A stretch of DNA of 64,000 nucleotides from Acetatifactor muris (GCF_024623325.1 NZ_JANJZD010000017.1:62001-126000), one strand, 5' to 3'; positions 26,386 through 36,084 are shown, numbered from the stretch's first letter. Notes: generated by a model from the sequence alone, not told the origin. Translations and numbers: made by a program.

Positions 26386-26454
26386 TTTACATCCTCATTT
26401 CCCGCGTCTGCCGCCGGATTTTGACGGACAGGCGTTTCTTTATTTCATTATATC

Positions 26455-26482
26455 ATTATACACAAAAAGCCTGAATTAGCAA
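26455..26482 (-). promoter_or_regulatory. Promoter of the ABC-F/PHP operon
   Basis: Minus strand: TTGCTA, 16 bases, TATAAT; a second TATAAT overlaps a few bases downstream. About 70 bases before the ABC-F start. Confidence 0.65.
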
Positions 26483-26684
26483 GGAAAATCGGGTAAATTT
26501 GCCATTAGAATGAACTGTTTACAGAAATGGTTCATCACACGGGGACAGGATACGGCGGTTTCGTGTCCCGGCTGAAGAATGATACAGGATTGGAGAAGTG
26601 TATGCTTTGAAAGCCGGAGGACTTGAAAAATATGAAAAAAAGGATTACAGTAGAGAAGGTGTGAGAAGAAAGGATCAGGGACCA

Positions 26685-27518
26685 ATGAAAATACTATTGA
26701 TACTTTTCATCTGTATCGTTATATTGACAGTACTTTATTTTCTGATGATTATGCCCCGGATGATGTACAAGCCGGATACCTTGCCTTTTACCGGCCGGCT
26801 GTATGCGCACAGAGGACTTCATGATAACAGGGCGGGCATACCGGAGAATTCGCTGATTGCTTTTCGGCGGGCGGTGGAGGAAGGCTTTGGCATTGAGCTG
26901 GATGTGCAGCTCACAGGGGACGGCATTCCGGTGGTATTCCATGATTTCACTCTGAAGAGAATCTGCGGAACAGAGGGAAAGCCGGGAGAGTACACTTATG
27001 AAGAACTTCGCAAGCTGCGTTTGTGCGGAACGCAGGAGCAAATCCCGAAACTGGAAGAAGTTCTGCAGCTGGTGGACGGACGGGTGCCGCTGATTGTGGA
27101 GCTGAAAATCGAAAGGACGGATATGTCGCTGTGTCCGGCGGTGGACAGGCTGCTTTCCGCATATCAGGGACTTTACTGTATCGAATCCTTCAATCCGCTG
27201 GCTGTATTCTGGTATCGCAGACACAGGAGAGAAGTTGTGAGAGGACAGCTTTCGGATGCCTTTCTGAAAGAGGGAGAATATGTGGGTACCATTTCCTTTC
27301 TGCTGCAGAATCTGCTCCTTAACTGGGTGAGCAGACCTGACTTTATCGCATATAACTGCAAATATCCCAAGATACTGTCCAGAAGGATCTGCCGCAGCCT
27401 GTATCACAGCAAGGCTGCGGCATGGACGATTCGGAGCAGGGAGCAGCTGGCAGAAGCGAAGAAACATTTTGATATGTTTATTTTTGACAGCTTTATGCCG
27501 ACAAACCATACCTGCTGA
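26685..27518 (+). CDS. Membrane-anchored glycerophosphodiester phosphodiesterase
   Basis: 277 residues from the ATG at 26685. An N-terminal membrane helix (LLILFICIVILTVLYFLMI) precedes a GDPD TIM barrel: LYAHRGLHDNRAGIPENS, EEGFGIELDVQLTGDGIPVVFHD and VPLIVELK hold the catalytic His pair and the metal-binding Glu/Asp residues. It splits glycerophosphodiesters into glycerol-3-phosphate and an alcohol. The ribosome binding site is weak (agaaagga further upstream). No operon partner. Confidence 0.9.
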   Translation: MKILLILFICIVILTVLYFLMIMPRMMYKPDTLPFTGRLYAHRGLHDNRAGIPENSLIAFRRAVEEGFGIELDVQLTGDGIPVVFHDFTLKRICGTEGKPGEYTYEELRKLRLCGTQEQIPKLEEVLQLVDGRVPLIVELKIERTDMSLCPAVDRLLSAYQGLYCIESFNPLAVFWYRRHRREVVRGQLSDAFLKEGEYVGTISFLLQNLLLNWVSRPDFIAYNCKYPKILSRRICRSLYHSKAAAWTIRSREQLAEAKKHFDMFIFDSFMPTNHTC

Positions 27519-27547
27519 GTGAGGCAGCTGCAGGGAGCATATTTATT

Positions 27548-27692
27548 CCCGCGAGCAACGAGCCAAGCGGGCATGCTTGCATGCACATTTGGCGACTGCC
27601 GCAGGGGTCAAATACCAAAGTGTCCTTTGGACGCTTTCTGCTCTGCAGCGCTACAAATTTGATGCCCCGTTGCTTGCAGCGGGGTCTTTGAC
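27548..27692 (+). repeat. Intergenic repeat with nested hairpins, related to the copy at 39431
   Basis: The start reads ccgcgagcaacgagccaagc and continues with gggcatgcttgcatgc; the 39434 copy starts ccgcgggcaatgagccaagc and continues ggacatgcctgcatgt. Both then reach a tggcga-tgccgc block. Local hairpins include ccaaag/cctttgg near 27617-27632 and ccccg/cgggg at 27665-27684. It follows the phosphodiesterase gene; no gene is seen in 27519-28013. Confidence 0.65.
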
Positions 27693-27769
27693 ACGGGGAC
27701 ATTTCATGGATTATATGCTGTTCCTGAATGTTGTAGGATTGTGAGACAGGACAGCGGAGCAGGATAAGG

Positions 27770-27811
27770 CTTGTAAGTGCAACGTATGTAAACGCTTACA
27801 AGTCATTTTTT
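27770..27811 (+). terminator. Possible rho-independent terminator
   Basis: 8-bp stem cttgtaag / cttacaag (27770-27777 and 27795-27802) with a 17-base loop, followed by tcatttttt. It lies 250 bases after the phosphodiesterase gene and before the ppdK promoter. Confidence 0.5.
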
Positions 27812-27898
27812 GTTGTGCAGTATGTCATCTGCAAATGACGAAAAATGGACAGGTTGCACGAAATTAGAAAGCCCGGTCAAGAATTGCCAAGATATGGG

Positions 27899-27927
27899 TT
27901 GATATTCCTTTGGTAAATTGTTACAAT
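27899..27927 (+). promoter_or_regulatory. Promoter of ppdK
   Basis: TTGATA, 17 bases, TACAAT. It gives a leader of about 80 bases before the ppdK start, which has a good aaagggag site. Confidence 0.7.
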
Positions 27928-28013
27928 ATTAAAAGACTGACGTATATTTGTTTTTTGTCAGAAAGCGGATAGTTTGGTCCGCTTAAGAATTCAAAAGGAA
28001 AGGGAGAAAAAAG

Positions 28014-30638
28014 ATGAGAAAATGGGTGTACTTGTTTACAGAGGGGAACGCCGATATGCGGGAACTTCTGGGCGGTAAAGGTGCAAACCTGGCAGAGATG
28101 ACCGGACTGGGACTTCCGGTGCCTCAGGGCTTTACTATTACAACGGAGGCCTGTACACAGTACTATGAGGACGGAAGAGAAATCAACGATGAGATACAGG
28201 CACAGATTAATGAGTATATTGTGAAGATGGAAGAGATCACCGGCAAGAAGTTCGGAGATAAGGAGAACCCGCTGCTGGTATCAGTCCGCTCCGGTGCGAG
28301 GGCATCCATGCCGGGTATGATGGATACAATTCTGAATCTGGGTCTGAATGAAGATGTGGTAAACGTTATTGCAGAGAAATCAGGCAATCCCCGCTGGGCA
28401 TGGGACTGCTACAGAAGATTTATCCAGATGTATTCTGACGTGGTTATGGAAGTGGGCAAGAAGTATTTCGAACAGCTCATTGACGCCATGAAGGAGAAAA
28501 AGGGTGTAAAGCAGGATGTGGAGCTGACGGCAGAGGATCTGAAAGAACTGGCAGGACAGTTCAAGGCTGAGTATAAGGCAAAAATCGGCAGAGATTTCCC
28601 GGATGATCCGAAGGACCAGCTGATGGGTGCCATCAAGGCAGTGTTCCGTTCCTGGGACAATCCCCGTGCAAATGTGTATCGCCGTGACAATGATATTCCC
28701 TATTCCTGGGGTACGGCTGTCAATGTGCAGTCCATGGCTTTCGGCAACATGGGTGACGACTGCGGTACAGGCGTTGCATTTACGCGTGACCCGGCTACAG
28801 GGGCAAAGGGACTTTTCGGTGAGTTCCTGACAAACGCACAGGGTGAAGACGTGGTTGCAGGTGTCCGCACGCCCATGAAGATTACGGAGATGTCGGACAA
28901 GTTCCCCGAGGCGTTTGCTCAGTTTAAAGATGTGTGCAAGACTCTGGAAAATCATTACAGAGATATGCAGGATATGGAATTTACTGTGGAGCATGGCAAA
29001 CTGTATATGCTCCAGACCAGAAACGGAAAGAGAACCGCACAGGCAGCTCTGAAGATTGCCTGTGATCTGGTAGATGAAGGCATGCGTTCTGAGCAGGAAG
29101 CGGTGGCCATGATTGATCCCCGCAACCTTGATACGCTGCTGCATCCTCAGTTTGACACCGCTGCGCTGAAGGCCGCCACTCCTGCCGGCAAAGGCCTTGG
29201 AGCATCCCCGGGAGCTGCCTGCGGTAAAATCGTATTTTCAGCGGAAGATGCGGAAAGCTGGCATGCAAAGGGAGAGAAGGTAGTTCTGGTTCGTCTGGAG
29301 ACTTCTCCCGAAGATATCACCGGTATGAAGGTGGCACAGGGCATTCTGACAGTTCGGGGCGGCATGACTTCTCATGCGGCTGTTGTGGCCCGGGGAATGG
29401 GAACCTGCTGTGTATCCGGCTGCGGTGACATTGCCATGGACGAGGAGAACAAAAGGTTCACCCTGGCGGGTAAGGAATATCATGAGGGAGATTATATCTC
29501 CATCGATGGTACCACAGGTAATATTTATGATGGCAGAATTCCCACTGTTGACGCCACTATCGCCGGCGAGTTCGGCAGAGTTATGGCCTGGGCTGACAAA
29601 TACAGGAAACTGAAGGTAAGAACAAATGCGGATACTCCCGCAGACGCCAAAAAAGCAAGAGAGCTGGGGGCAGAGGGTATCGGTCTGTGCCGTACGGAGC
29701 ATATGTTCTTCGAGGAAGACAGAATTGCAGCTTTCCGCGAGATGATCTGTTCTGATACTGTAGAGGAGAGAGAGGCGGCTCTTGAGAAGATTCTGCCTTA
29801 TCAGCAGGGTGACTTTGAGAAGCTCTATGAGGCTCTGGAAGGATATCCGGTTACTATCCGTTTCCTTGATCCGCCTCTTCATGAGTTTGTTCCCACAGAA
29901 GAAGCTGACATTGAGAAGCTGGCACAGTCTCAGGGCAAGACCGTTGAGGAGATCAAGAATATCATTGCAAGCCTGCATGAGTTCAATCCCATGATGGGCC
30001 ACAGAGGATGCCGTCTGGCAGTGACGTATCCAGAGATTGCGAAGATGCAGACCAAAGCTGTCATCCGTGCTGCAATTAATGTGCAGAAAGCTCATTCCGG
30101 CTGGAAGACAAAGCCTGAAATCATGATTCCCCTGATTTGTGATATCAAGGAATTAAAGTATGTAAAGAAGATTGTGGTAGAGACAGCAGATGCGGAAATC
30201 GCGGCTGCAGGCATTGATCTGGACTATGAAGTAGGTACGATGATTGAGATTCCCAGAGCAGCGCTGAGTGCGGATGAAATTGCCAGCGAAGCTGATTTCT
30301 TCTGCTTTGGTACCAATGACCTGACGCAGATGACTTTCGGCTTCTCCCGCGACGACGCAGGCAAGTTCCTGACCGCTTACTATGACGCCAAGATTCTGGA
30401 GAATGATCCGTTTGCGAAGCTGGATCAGAACGGCGTTGGCAAGCTGATGGAAATGGCGATTAAGCTGGGCAAGCCCGTGAACCCGAAAATGCATGTGGGT
30501 ATCTGCGGCGAGCACGGCGGGGATCCTTCTTCCGTGGAGTTCTGCCATAAGATTGGTTTGGATTATGTGTCCTGTTCTCCTTTCCGGGTGCCTATTGCAC
30601 GGTTGGCGGCAGCACAGGCGGCTATTAACAGTAAGTAA
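28014..30638 (+). CDS. ppdK: Pyruvate, phosphate dikinase
   Basis: 874 residues, full length. The N-terminal ATP-grasp domain has ELLGGKGANLAEMTGLGLPVP and SVRSGARASMPGMMDT. The central domain carries the phosphohistidine in GGMTSHAAVVARGMG (His near residue 455). The C-terminal TIM barrel has GIGLCRTEHMFF, MMGHRGCRLAV and the catalytic CGEHGGDP. It interconverts pyruvate, ATP and phosphate with phosphoenolpyruvate, AMP and pyrophosphate, central to glycolysis and gluconeogenesis in many anaerobes. Single-gene unit with its own promoter and terminator. It marks the right end of the undisturbed chromosome in this window. Confidence 0.98.
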   Translation: MRKWVYLFTEGNADMRELLGGKGANLAEMTGLGLPVPQGFTITTEACTQYYEDGREINDEIQAQINEYIVKMEEITGKKFGDKENPLLVSVRSGARASMPGMMDTILNLGLNEDVVNVIAEKSGNPRWAWDCYRRFIQMYSDVVMEVGKKYFEQLIDAMKEKKGVKQDVELTAEDLKELAGQFKAEYKAKIGRDFPDDPKDQLMGAIKAVFRSWDNPRANVYRRDNDIPYSWGTAVNVQSMAFGNMGDDCGTGVAFTRDPATGAKGLFGEFLTNAQGEDVVAGVRTPMKITEMSDKFPEAFAQFKDVCKTLENHYRDMQDMEFTVEHGKLYMLQTRNGKRTAQAALKIACDLVDEGMRSEQEAVAMIDPRNLDTLLHPQFDTAALKAATPAGKGLGASPGAACGKIVFSAEDAESWHAKGEKVVLVRLETSPEDITGMKVAQGILTVRGGMTSHAAVVARGMGTCCVSGCGDIAMDEENKRFTLAGKEYHEGDYISIDGTTGNIYDGRIPTVDATIAGEFGRVMAWADKYRKLKVRTNADTPADAKKARELGAEGIGLCRTEHMFFEEDRIAAFREMICSDTVEEREAALEKILPYQQGDFEKLYEALEGYPVTIRFLDPPLHEFVPTEEADIEKLAQSQGKTVEEIKNIIASLHEFNPMMGHRGCRLAVTYPEIAKMQTKAVIRAAINVQKAHSGWKTKPEIMIPLICDIKELKYVKKIVVETADAEIAAAGIDLDYEVGTMIEIPRAALSADEIASEADFFCFGTNDLTQMTFGFSRDDAGKFLTAYYDAKILENDPFAKLDQNGVGKLMEMAIKLGKPVNPKMHVGICGEHGGDPSSVEFCHKIGLDYVSCSPFRVPIARLAAAQAAINSK

Positions 30639-30678
30639 TACACTGGAAGCTGCGTAAATAGTAGTTTGATTATTTATA

Positions 30679-30705
30679 CTTATTGGACTACTAATGTCCA
30701 ATAAG
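30679..30705 (+). repeat. Hairpin after ppdK
   Basis: Perfect 10-bp stem cttattggac / gtccaataag with a seven-base loop. No T-run follows; first of three consecutive hairpins after ppdK. Confidence 0.6.
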
Positions 30706-30717
30706 GTACAGGTATGT

Positions 30718-30752
30718 ACAATAGAAAGCGCGCTTTGCGAACTTTCTATTGT
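30718..30752 (+). repeat. Dispersed ACAATAGAAAG hairpin, copy 1
   Basis: Arms acaatagaaag / ctttctattgt, loop of 13 bases. The same arms recur at 39479-39504 and 45320-45345. Copies 1 and 3 are both followed by gtcatgaat and then by a strong terminator. Confidence 0.8.
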
Positions 30753-30763
30753 CATGAATAAAG

Positions 30764-30809
30764 AAAAGTCCTCTGTTACTTTATAGAAAAAGTAGCAGGG
30801 GACTTTTTT
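30764..30809 (+). terminator. Strong terminator of ppdK
   Basis: A 17-bp stem (30764-30780 with 30791-30807, two or three G-T pairs) with a ten-base loop, running into a T-tract ending ttttttg. Confidence 0.88.
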
Positions 30810-30870
30810 GTGTGCTGTAAAACGCGTGGTTCTGGCTGTCAATGGAGAATATAAGGATTGAAACGAGAAA

Positions 30871-30920
30871 GGGCATGTTACGTTGACGGGTAGTAACATG
30901 CCCCTGATATTTTTATTTTT
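30871..30920 (+). terminator. Second terminator-like hairpin
   Basis: 11-bp stem gggcatgttac / gtaacatgccc (30871-30881, 30893-30903), followed by a T-rich tail. It lies at the start of the scrambled accessory region. Confidence 0.6.
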
Positions 30921-31050
30921 TTGGTGATTGGTATGGATCATTCATTAGCTTATCAACCCTGGTTTTTATTGTATCAATTCCATTGTCTTTAAGAAAAGTT
31001 TTTTTGTCAGAGCTGCAGAGAGACAAAAGAATGGTTCTTTTGAATTTGCA

Positions 31051-32077
31051 CAGTCGAGATTATCGAGATCATCGGGACAGACACGACAGAAGAGGTTGAA
31101 GTCTGCAAACGCGTATTTAACAACAGCTATCAATATGCCTACGAACTGAACAGAGAAGAGGGTACGGCTGTATGGATTGAGCATGGCGAAGTTTTCGTTG
31201 AAAAGACATCCGGCATCATCTTTCGCCACGCGGCGAACTATGCCAACCAGATAGAACCGAATCTAAGGGTTCAACCGTCGAAATTGCTGAATTATATGAG
31301 AAAGCATTTCAATCTGTCATCCGACAGGGAGGTAAAGCTTCTCACACTGTATCTTGTGACCTCCCTGTGGGGGCTTAGAATTAACCATCCCATTCTGGTG
31401 CTTACAGGGGAGAAAGGATCAAGTAAGAGCAGCAGTTTTAAAAAACTGGAGGAACTGATCGATCCGAAGTCAAGCGAACTGGGAAGCGGCATTCCAAGAG
31501 GCAGCGACGGACTGGAGGTGAGGCTGTATAACGGTTACTTTGTGACATTCGATAACTTATCTTCCCTGAGCCGTAAAATATCGGATATTCTTGCAGTCGC
31601 AGTTACCGGAGGGAGTTTTTCAAAGCGCGCATTATACCGCAATGCAGATGAAATCGTTCTGGACTTAAAGGCGGTGGTTGCGGTCAATGGGGTTTCATTA
31701 GTCGCGAAAGAAAGCGACCTGTTAGACCGTTCTGTTATTCTCACATTAAGAAGGATTACTCCTGATAAGGTTCTGACAGAAGAGGAACTGTGGGCGGAGT
31801 TTGAAAAAGACAGACCGGAGATGCTCGGAGCCTGCTTCAATGTTTTGGCGGCTGCACTGAACGATACGGAAGAGGTCCGGATCAGAAATAAGATAAGAAT
31901 CAGCGCACACTGGACGAGGATGTTGTTGCCCTGTGTGTCATAGAACTGATGCAGGGCAGGAAAGAATATGTAAATTCCATGTCCGGATTACTGATCGATC
32001 TTCTTGATGTTGCAGACAGCAACGGTATGCCGTCAACCGTGATTCCAAAGACGGCAAACAGAAATCAAAAAAGTTAG
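31051..32077 (+). pseudogene. Broken mobile-element primase/helicase-like ATPase
   Basis: An open frame runs from about 31051 with no start codon until a TTG at 31284: it encodes EVEVCKRVFNNSYQYAYELN, then GTAVWIEHGEVFVEK. From 31284 it continues with TLYLVTSLWGLRINHPILVL, a Walker A-like GEKGSSKSSS and VTFDNLSSLSR, resembling phage or plasmid superfamily 3 helicase/primase ATPases. At about 31915 the frame breaks (stop at 31941) and a shifted frame goes on with DEDVVALCVIELMQGRKEY to a stop at 32077. N-terminus missing plus an internal frameshift: a relic of a replicon or integrative element. Confidence 0.65.
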
Positions 32078-32384
32078 CGAAAGTTGCGACAGCAGAAGAG
32101 TGCTGATAAACACACCAGCAGAGATAAACTGTCGCAACTTTCGGAAAAAATTTAGAATTATTATTTTATGCCCTGTCAGTCTGAACCAGATACGGAAATA
32201 TATATTATATCCATGATGACTGACAGGTGATAACTTCTCGGAATCTCAATGAACGAGATACCAACCGAAAATTGACAACTGAATATCGTGCAGGAAAAGA
32301 AATTAGAGAAAAATGGACATAAACATTGGACATAGCGGGTACTATGCCTTGAAAAATCTTATGGAATCGCTTAAGATATCATTA

Positions 32385-32915
32385 TTAGGCGGTCAATCCT
32401 AATAATGATTCTTGTTTTGCCGGTGAACAAGGGTGTTCACAAAAGCAGCCACGTTTCCGGTTTGATTTCGGGCGCCGGTATTTTGCCTGATGTTTGGCAG
32501 CTTCATATCCATCTTTATGCATACGTAAGCCCAACTTACAGACAGGGACCCCATCGTCATCGATTGTAAAATCGTCCTTATAGGTAAAATGCCCGGTATG
32601 TCCGGGATTGAGGTCGATAAACGGTGTGATATGTTTCCGTCTGCAGTATTCATAAACAGGGTAAGCGTCGTGTGCAGAATCCAGAAGGAGCTTTTCAATC
32701 TGGAATTCCGGAAGATACGCTTTCATGGTGAAAAAAGAATGCAGGAAGGAAAGCATGTCATGCCGGGAGGCCCGCTCTAAAAGCGGAAACACAGGGAGGT
32801 CGCTGAAGGAATCGGAAGCCACATACATGTAGAGGTGGTAACCGAAAAAATAGGATCCCCTGTGAGAGTCCCATCCCCAGTTACAGTCGGGCTGAGAATA
32901 ATGGCGTTTACAGTT
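32385..32915 (-). pseudogene. Truncated DDE transposase (IS1182-like)
   Basis: Minus-strand frame with CKRHYSQPDCNWGWDSHRG, LPVFPLLERASRHDMLSFL, KLLLDSAHDAYPVYEY and HITPFIDLNPGHTG, the middle and later part of a DDE transposase related to IS1182-type elements (D in DSAHDA is a catalytic candidate). Upstream of about 32915 the sequence is no longer transposase but the zinc protein on the other strand, so the N-terminal half is gone; the C-terminal end is also degenerate. No inverted repeats were identified. Confidence 0.7.
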
Positions 32916-33805
32916 ACAGGAAGAACAGCCATTACTGTAAAATATGCGGCGAATATAAAGCAAATGAGAAATTTTCAGGGAAAGGCCATGCAGCCCATAT
33001 CTGCAAAGCCTGCTCCCGTTTAAGTGCTGCGGAAAAAGCGGCAGCAATGGATATGAGCCGTTTAATGGACTTTCCCATGCGGCGGCTTTCAGAGAACGAG
33101 AAGAAATGGCTGAAAACCAAAATGAAGGATGACTGCCCGGAGGTGGCGGACACGGCCAGGGAGATTTACAACGTATGCTTTCCCTATGCAGAGCGCAATG
33201 CCATAAAAAAGCAGCTTGTCATCAATACGCTGTCTTTTGGGGTACATACAGAGGTTTACGATGAATACGGCAATATGGAGCTGGTAGATCGGCATTTTAC
33301 CATTGACCGGAAAAGCCGTGTGCTTACCATGACGGATTTTCAGACAGAGGGTGTGGAGCAGTCTGTCACGTTAGAGGGCGGGCAGATGGCGAAGCTGCTA
33401 CGGTATATTGTGCATACATTGGAAATTTTTATGTGGGAGGAAGACTATTCCACTATATCCGAATGTCAGGTGAAATTAGACGAGCAGATCTTTTACCGTA
33501 TTGTCGAGAATATCTTTTCTAATGCCATTCGATATGCCAAAAGCAAGGTGAATTTTGGGTACTCCCTTACCGATGGTATGCTTATGATAACCATATCAGA
33601 CGATGGCAAAGGTTTTTCAAGGGCAATGCTCCGTAAAAAGAACACCTTTCTTTATTCTGAGGATAAAACGGGAGAGCATATGGGCCTGAGATTGGCTACA
33701 AGCCGTGTCCTTAGCCAGAAACACGGCGGAAGTTTAGAACTTTCAAATATTGCTTCTGGTGGAGCTTGTGTAACAATTAAACTTGCAGTCCACAAAATGG
33801 GTTGA
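32915..33805 (+). pseudogene. Chimera: mobile-element zinc protein fused to a histidine kinase ATPase domain
   Basis: A continuous frame. Its 5' part encodes a zinc finger (HYCKICGEYKANEKFSGKG then HICKACS), followed by RLMDFPMRRLSENEKKWL and a region ending HTLEIFMWEEDYS. From about 33455 it switches to ECQVKLDEQIFYRIVENIFS, an N-box start of a HATPase domain, with G boxes SDDGKGFSRAML and GEHMGLRLATS. The same residues (ECQVKLDEQIFYRIVENVFS) occur in the kinase at the right window edge. There is no start codon upstream of 33047 because the transposase fragment truncates it. If translated from 33047 it would be a kinase ATPase domain without histidine or sensor. Confidence 0.75.
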
Positions 33806-33926
33806 TATTTTTATTGGAGAAAAAAGTGATTGGCAAAGAATCAAATCAAGATTTATTTTGGAAGAATTGAAATGGATAAAAAAGAACGATGAATAGGATA
33901 ATCGGAATTTTAGGAGGTAATTGAAG

Positions 33927-34679
33927 ATGGATGAAATAACGGAAACAAAATGGAAAGTCTTAAATAGAGATACAATTAAATACATAGCCATGTTCACGAT
34001 GCTTTTAAATCATATCTCAAAGATATTCATGGAAAGTGGTAACTTTGTATCAGAAGTTTTTCTGAATGTAGGGTATTTTACAGCTATTATTATGTGCTAT
34101 TTCCTTGTTGAAGGGTATCAATATACTCATTCAAAGAAAAAATATGCCTATAGGTTGATAATATATGCTTTGATTTCTGAAATACCATATTGCCTTGCTT
34201 TTACGGAAAATGGAGTATTGGAGTTCTGCGGGCTAAATATGCTTTTTACATTATTTATATGTTTTTGTATTCTTTTTGTAGTAGAAAGAGTTAAACATAC
34301 GCCATTGAAAGTTGTCTCTATTTTAATTCTAATCTTACTTTCTCTTGTTTCAGATTGGCCTTTGCTGGCTCCAATATTTACGCTCTTGTTTATATGGGGA
34401 AAAGATTCAAAAAAGAAGTTAAAAGCCGCCTTTGTAATTTCAATTATATTGTTTGGTATGTTTAAGTTTGTAGGTGGTATTGGAAGATTTCCTCTAAATA
34501 CAAATATTCTTTATGCGTTAGGTCGTATTGTAGGAGTAACTCTTGCAGGAATTACTATCATCTATTTTTATAATGGTAAACGGATGGAACGGGGAAAGAC
34601 ATTTTCTAAATGGTTCTTTTATTGGTTCTATCCGGTTCATCTCTTCGTGTTAGGTATAATAAGAATTTTGCGGCTATAA
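33927..34679 (+). CDS. TraX-family membrane protein
   Basis: 250 residues from the ATG at 33927, eight bases after taggaggt. Eight or so hydrophobic segments fill most of the length, with the family's opening LNRDTIKYIAMFTMLLNHIS and WPLLAPIFTLLF, and a C-terminal FYWFYPVHLFVLGIIR. TraX proteins acetylate F-pilin in conjugative plasmids and resemble acyltransferase-3 membrane enzymes; homologues in Firmicutes are of unknown role. The gene is visibly AT-richer than the chromosomal part, suggesting transfer. Confidence 0.88.
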   Translation: MDEITETKWKVLNRDTIKYIAMFTMLLNHISKIFMESGNFVSEVFLNVGYFTAIIMCYFLVEGYQYTHSKKKYAYRLIIYALISEIPYCLAFTENGVLEFCGLNMLFTLFICFCILFVVERVKHTPLKVVSILILILLSLVSDWPLLAPIFTLLFIWGKDSKKKLKAAFVISIILFGMFKFVGGIGRFPLNTNILYALGRIVGVTLAGITIIYFYNGKRMERGKTFSKWFFYWFYPVHLFVLGIIRILRL

Positions 34680-34742
34680 TACAACTTCCCATTTGTCGGG
34701 AAGTTGCAGAGAACATAAAATGATGATTTGCAGGAGGAAGAT

Positions 34743-35630
34743 ATGGTTGGTATGAAAAAAATAGCAAATGAGAAAATAGTTGTTCTCTCCGACATACATG
34801 GTAATTACATAGCGTTCCAAAAGTGCCTGGAATATGTTTTGGGTATGGGAATCCGCGCATTTATTTTTCTGGGGGATTATTTGGGGGAATTTCCCTACCC
34901 GCAAAAAACGATGGAAATCCTATATTCTTTGAAAGAAAAATACACCTGCTTTTTCTTGCGAGGAAATAAAGAAGACTACTGGATCAGCCGGAAATACGAT
35001 AAAAATTGCGTATGGAAAAACGGAAATTCAACAGTAGGCGCAATGAAGTACTGCTATGAAAACCTGACGGATAAGGATATTGGTTTCTTTGAAAGTCTGC
35101 CACTCTGCCGTGAAATCACATTTGACGGGGCAGGCTCAATCCTGGCGTGCCATGGTTCGCCGGATAAGAATAATGAAAAAATGTTTCCGGATGGTGAAAA
35201 TACAAAAGGGATCATGGAAAGGTGTGCAGGGCAGTATATTCTATGCGGGCATACCCATGTTCAGGGAAGCTTTTCCCATGAAGGAAAGATTTTGTTAAAT
35301 CCCGGCTCGGTAGGCGTTTCTTTATATAGCGGGGGAAAAGCCCAGTTTATGATTCTGTACCAGAACGGGGAAGAATTGGGGCATCAGTTTATAAGCCTTG
35401 ATTACGATAAGAAAAAGGTGATAAAGGAAATGGAAGAATCGGGGCTTTGGGATGCGGCACCGTATTGGTGTCGGGTGACAAAATACGGGATGCTTGCAGG
35501 GGAGATTTCCCATGGAACGGTATTGGGCAGGGCAATGGAGCTTTGCAGGGAAGAAACCGGGAAATGCGACTGGTACAATATCCCCGAAATATATTGGGAA
35601 AAAGCCGTCCAGGAGCTTTTGGGATGCTAA
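34743..35630 (+). CDS. Calcineurin-like metallophosphoesterase
   Basis: 295 residues from the ATG at 34743 behind aggagg. Motifs of the metallophosphoesterase fold: VVLSDIHGN, FIFLGDYLG, FFLRGNKED (N of GNHE/GNxxD), CGHTHVQG and NPGSVG. The YfcE/DNA-repair-exonuclease-like group hydrolyses phosphoesters using two metal ions. The C-terminal ~80 residues (EMEESGLWDAAPYWCRV onward) form a helical extension. Cytoplasmic. The 9-bp hairpin at 34682-34706 lies between this gene and TraX. Confidence 0.88.
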   Translation: MVGMKKIANEKIVVLSDIHGNYIAFQKCLEYVLGMGIRAFIFLGDYLGEFPYPQKTMEILYSLKEKYTCFFLRGNKEDYWISRKYDKNCVWKNGNSTVGAMKYCYENLTDKDIGFFESLPLCREITFDGAGSILACHGSPDKNNEKMFPDGENTKGIMERCAGQYILCGHTHVQGSFSHEGKILLNPGSVGVSLYSGGKAQFMILYQNGEELGHQFISLDYDKKKVIKEMEESGLWDAAPYWCRVTKYGMLAGEISHGTVLGRAMELCREETGKCDWYNIPEIYWEKAVQELLGC

Positions 35631-35675
35631 AATTTGTTGCAAAACAGATAAATCGTTATTCGTAGGAGGCAGTGA

Positions 35676-36044
35676 TGAATTATCAATCAGCCGGAATTGC
35701 AGGTATATATAACCGACTTTGGTAAGAAAAAAGAAGATATAGGTTTGGTTGCGGAAGTTGATAAAAAGGTTGTTGGTGCTGTTTGGGTGCGCATTATGGA
35801 TGATTATGGACATATAGACAACGACACTCCGTCCTTTGCCATTTCTTTATATAAAGATTATCGGGGATTTGGAATAGGTACTGATTTGATGAAAGAAATG
35901 CTTCGTATTCTGAAAGACAGAGGGTATAAACAGGCGTCACTTGCAGTACAAAAATCCAATTATGCTGTAAAAATGTATCAAAAAACAGGATTTGAAATTG
36001 TGGGCGAAAACGGGGAAGAGTACATTATGCTTTGTCGTTTGTGA
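35676..36044 (+). pseudogene. N-terminally broken GNAT acetyltransferase
   Basis: A gtaggagg site precedes an ATG at 35676, but that frame stops after 16 codons. A shifted frame (first usable start TTG 35697) encodes the rest of a GNAT: VYITDFGKKKEDIGLVAEVD, then the acetyl-CoA loop LYKDYRGFGIGTDLMKEML and NYAVKMYQKTGFEIVGE. About 115 residues remain where the family has about 150, so the first 35 or so are lost or frameshifted. Could still be translated as a short protein, but it looks damaged. Confidence 0.7.
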
Positions 36045-36084
36045 CAATATGACTTCCGGTTTGCCTGGCAGAATAACTATGCCA

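Noticed and set aside
30841..30866. Sequence ending ggattgaaac that resembles a CRISPR repeat end
   Set aside because: Only one copy, no spacer-repeat periodicity and no cas genes nearby.
34682..34706. 9-bp hairpin after TraX as a terminator
   Set aside because: No T-run follows on either strand, so it is not listed as a terminator.
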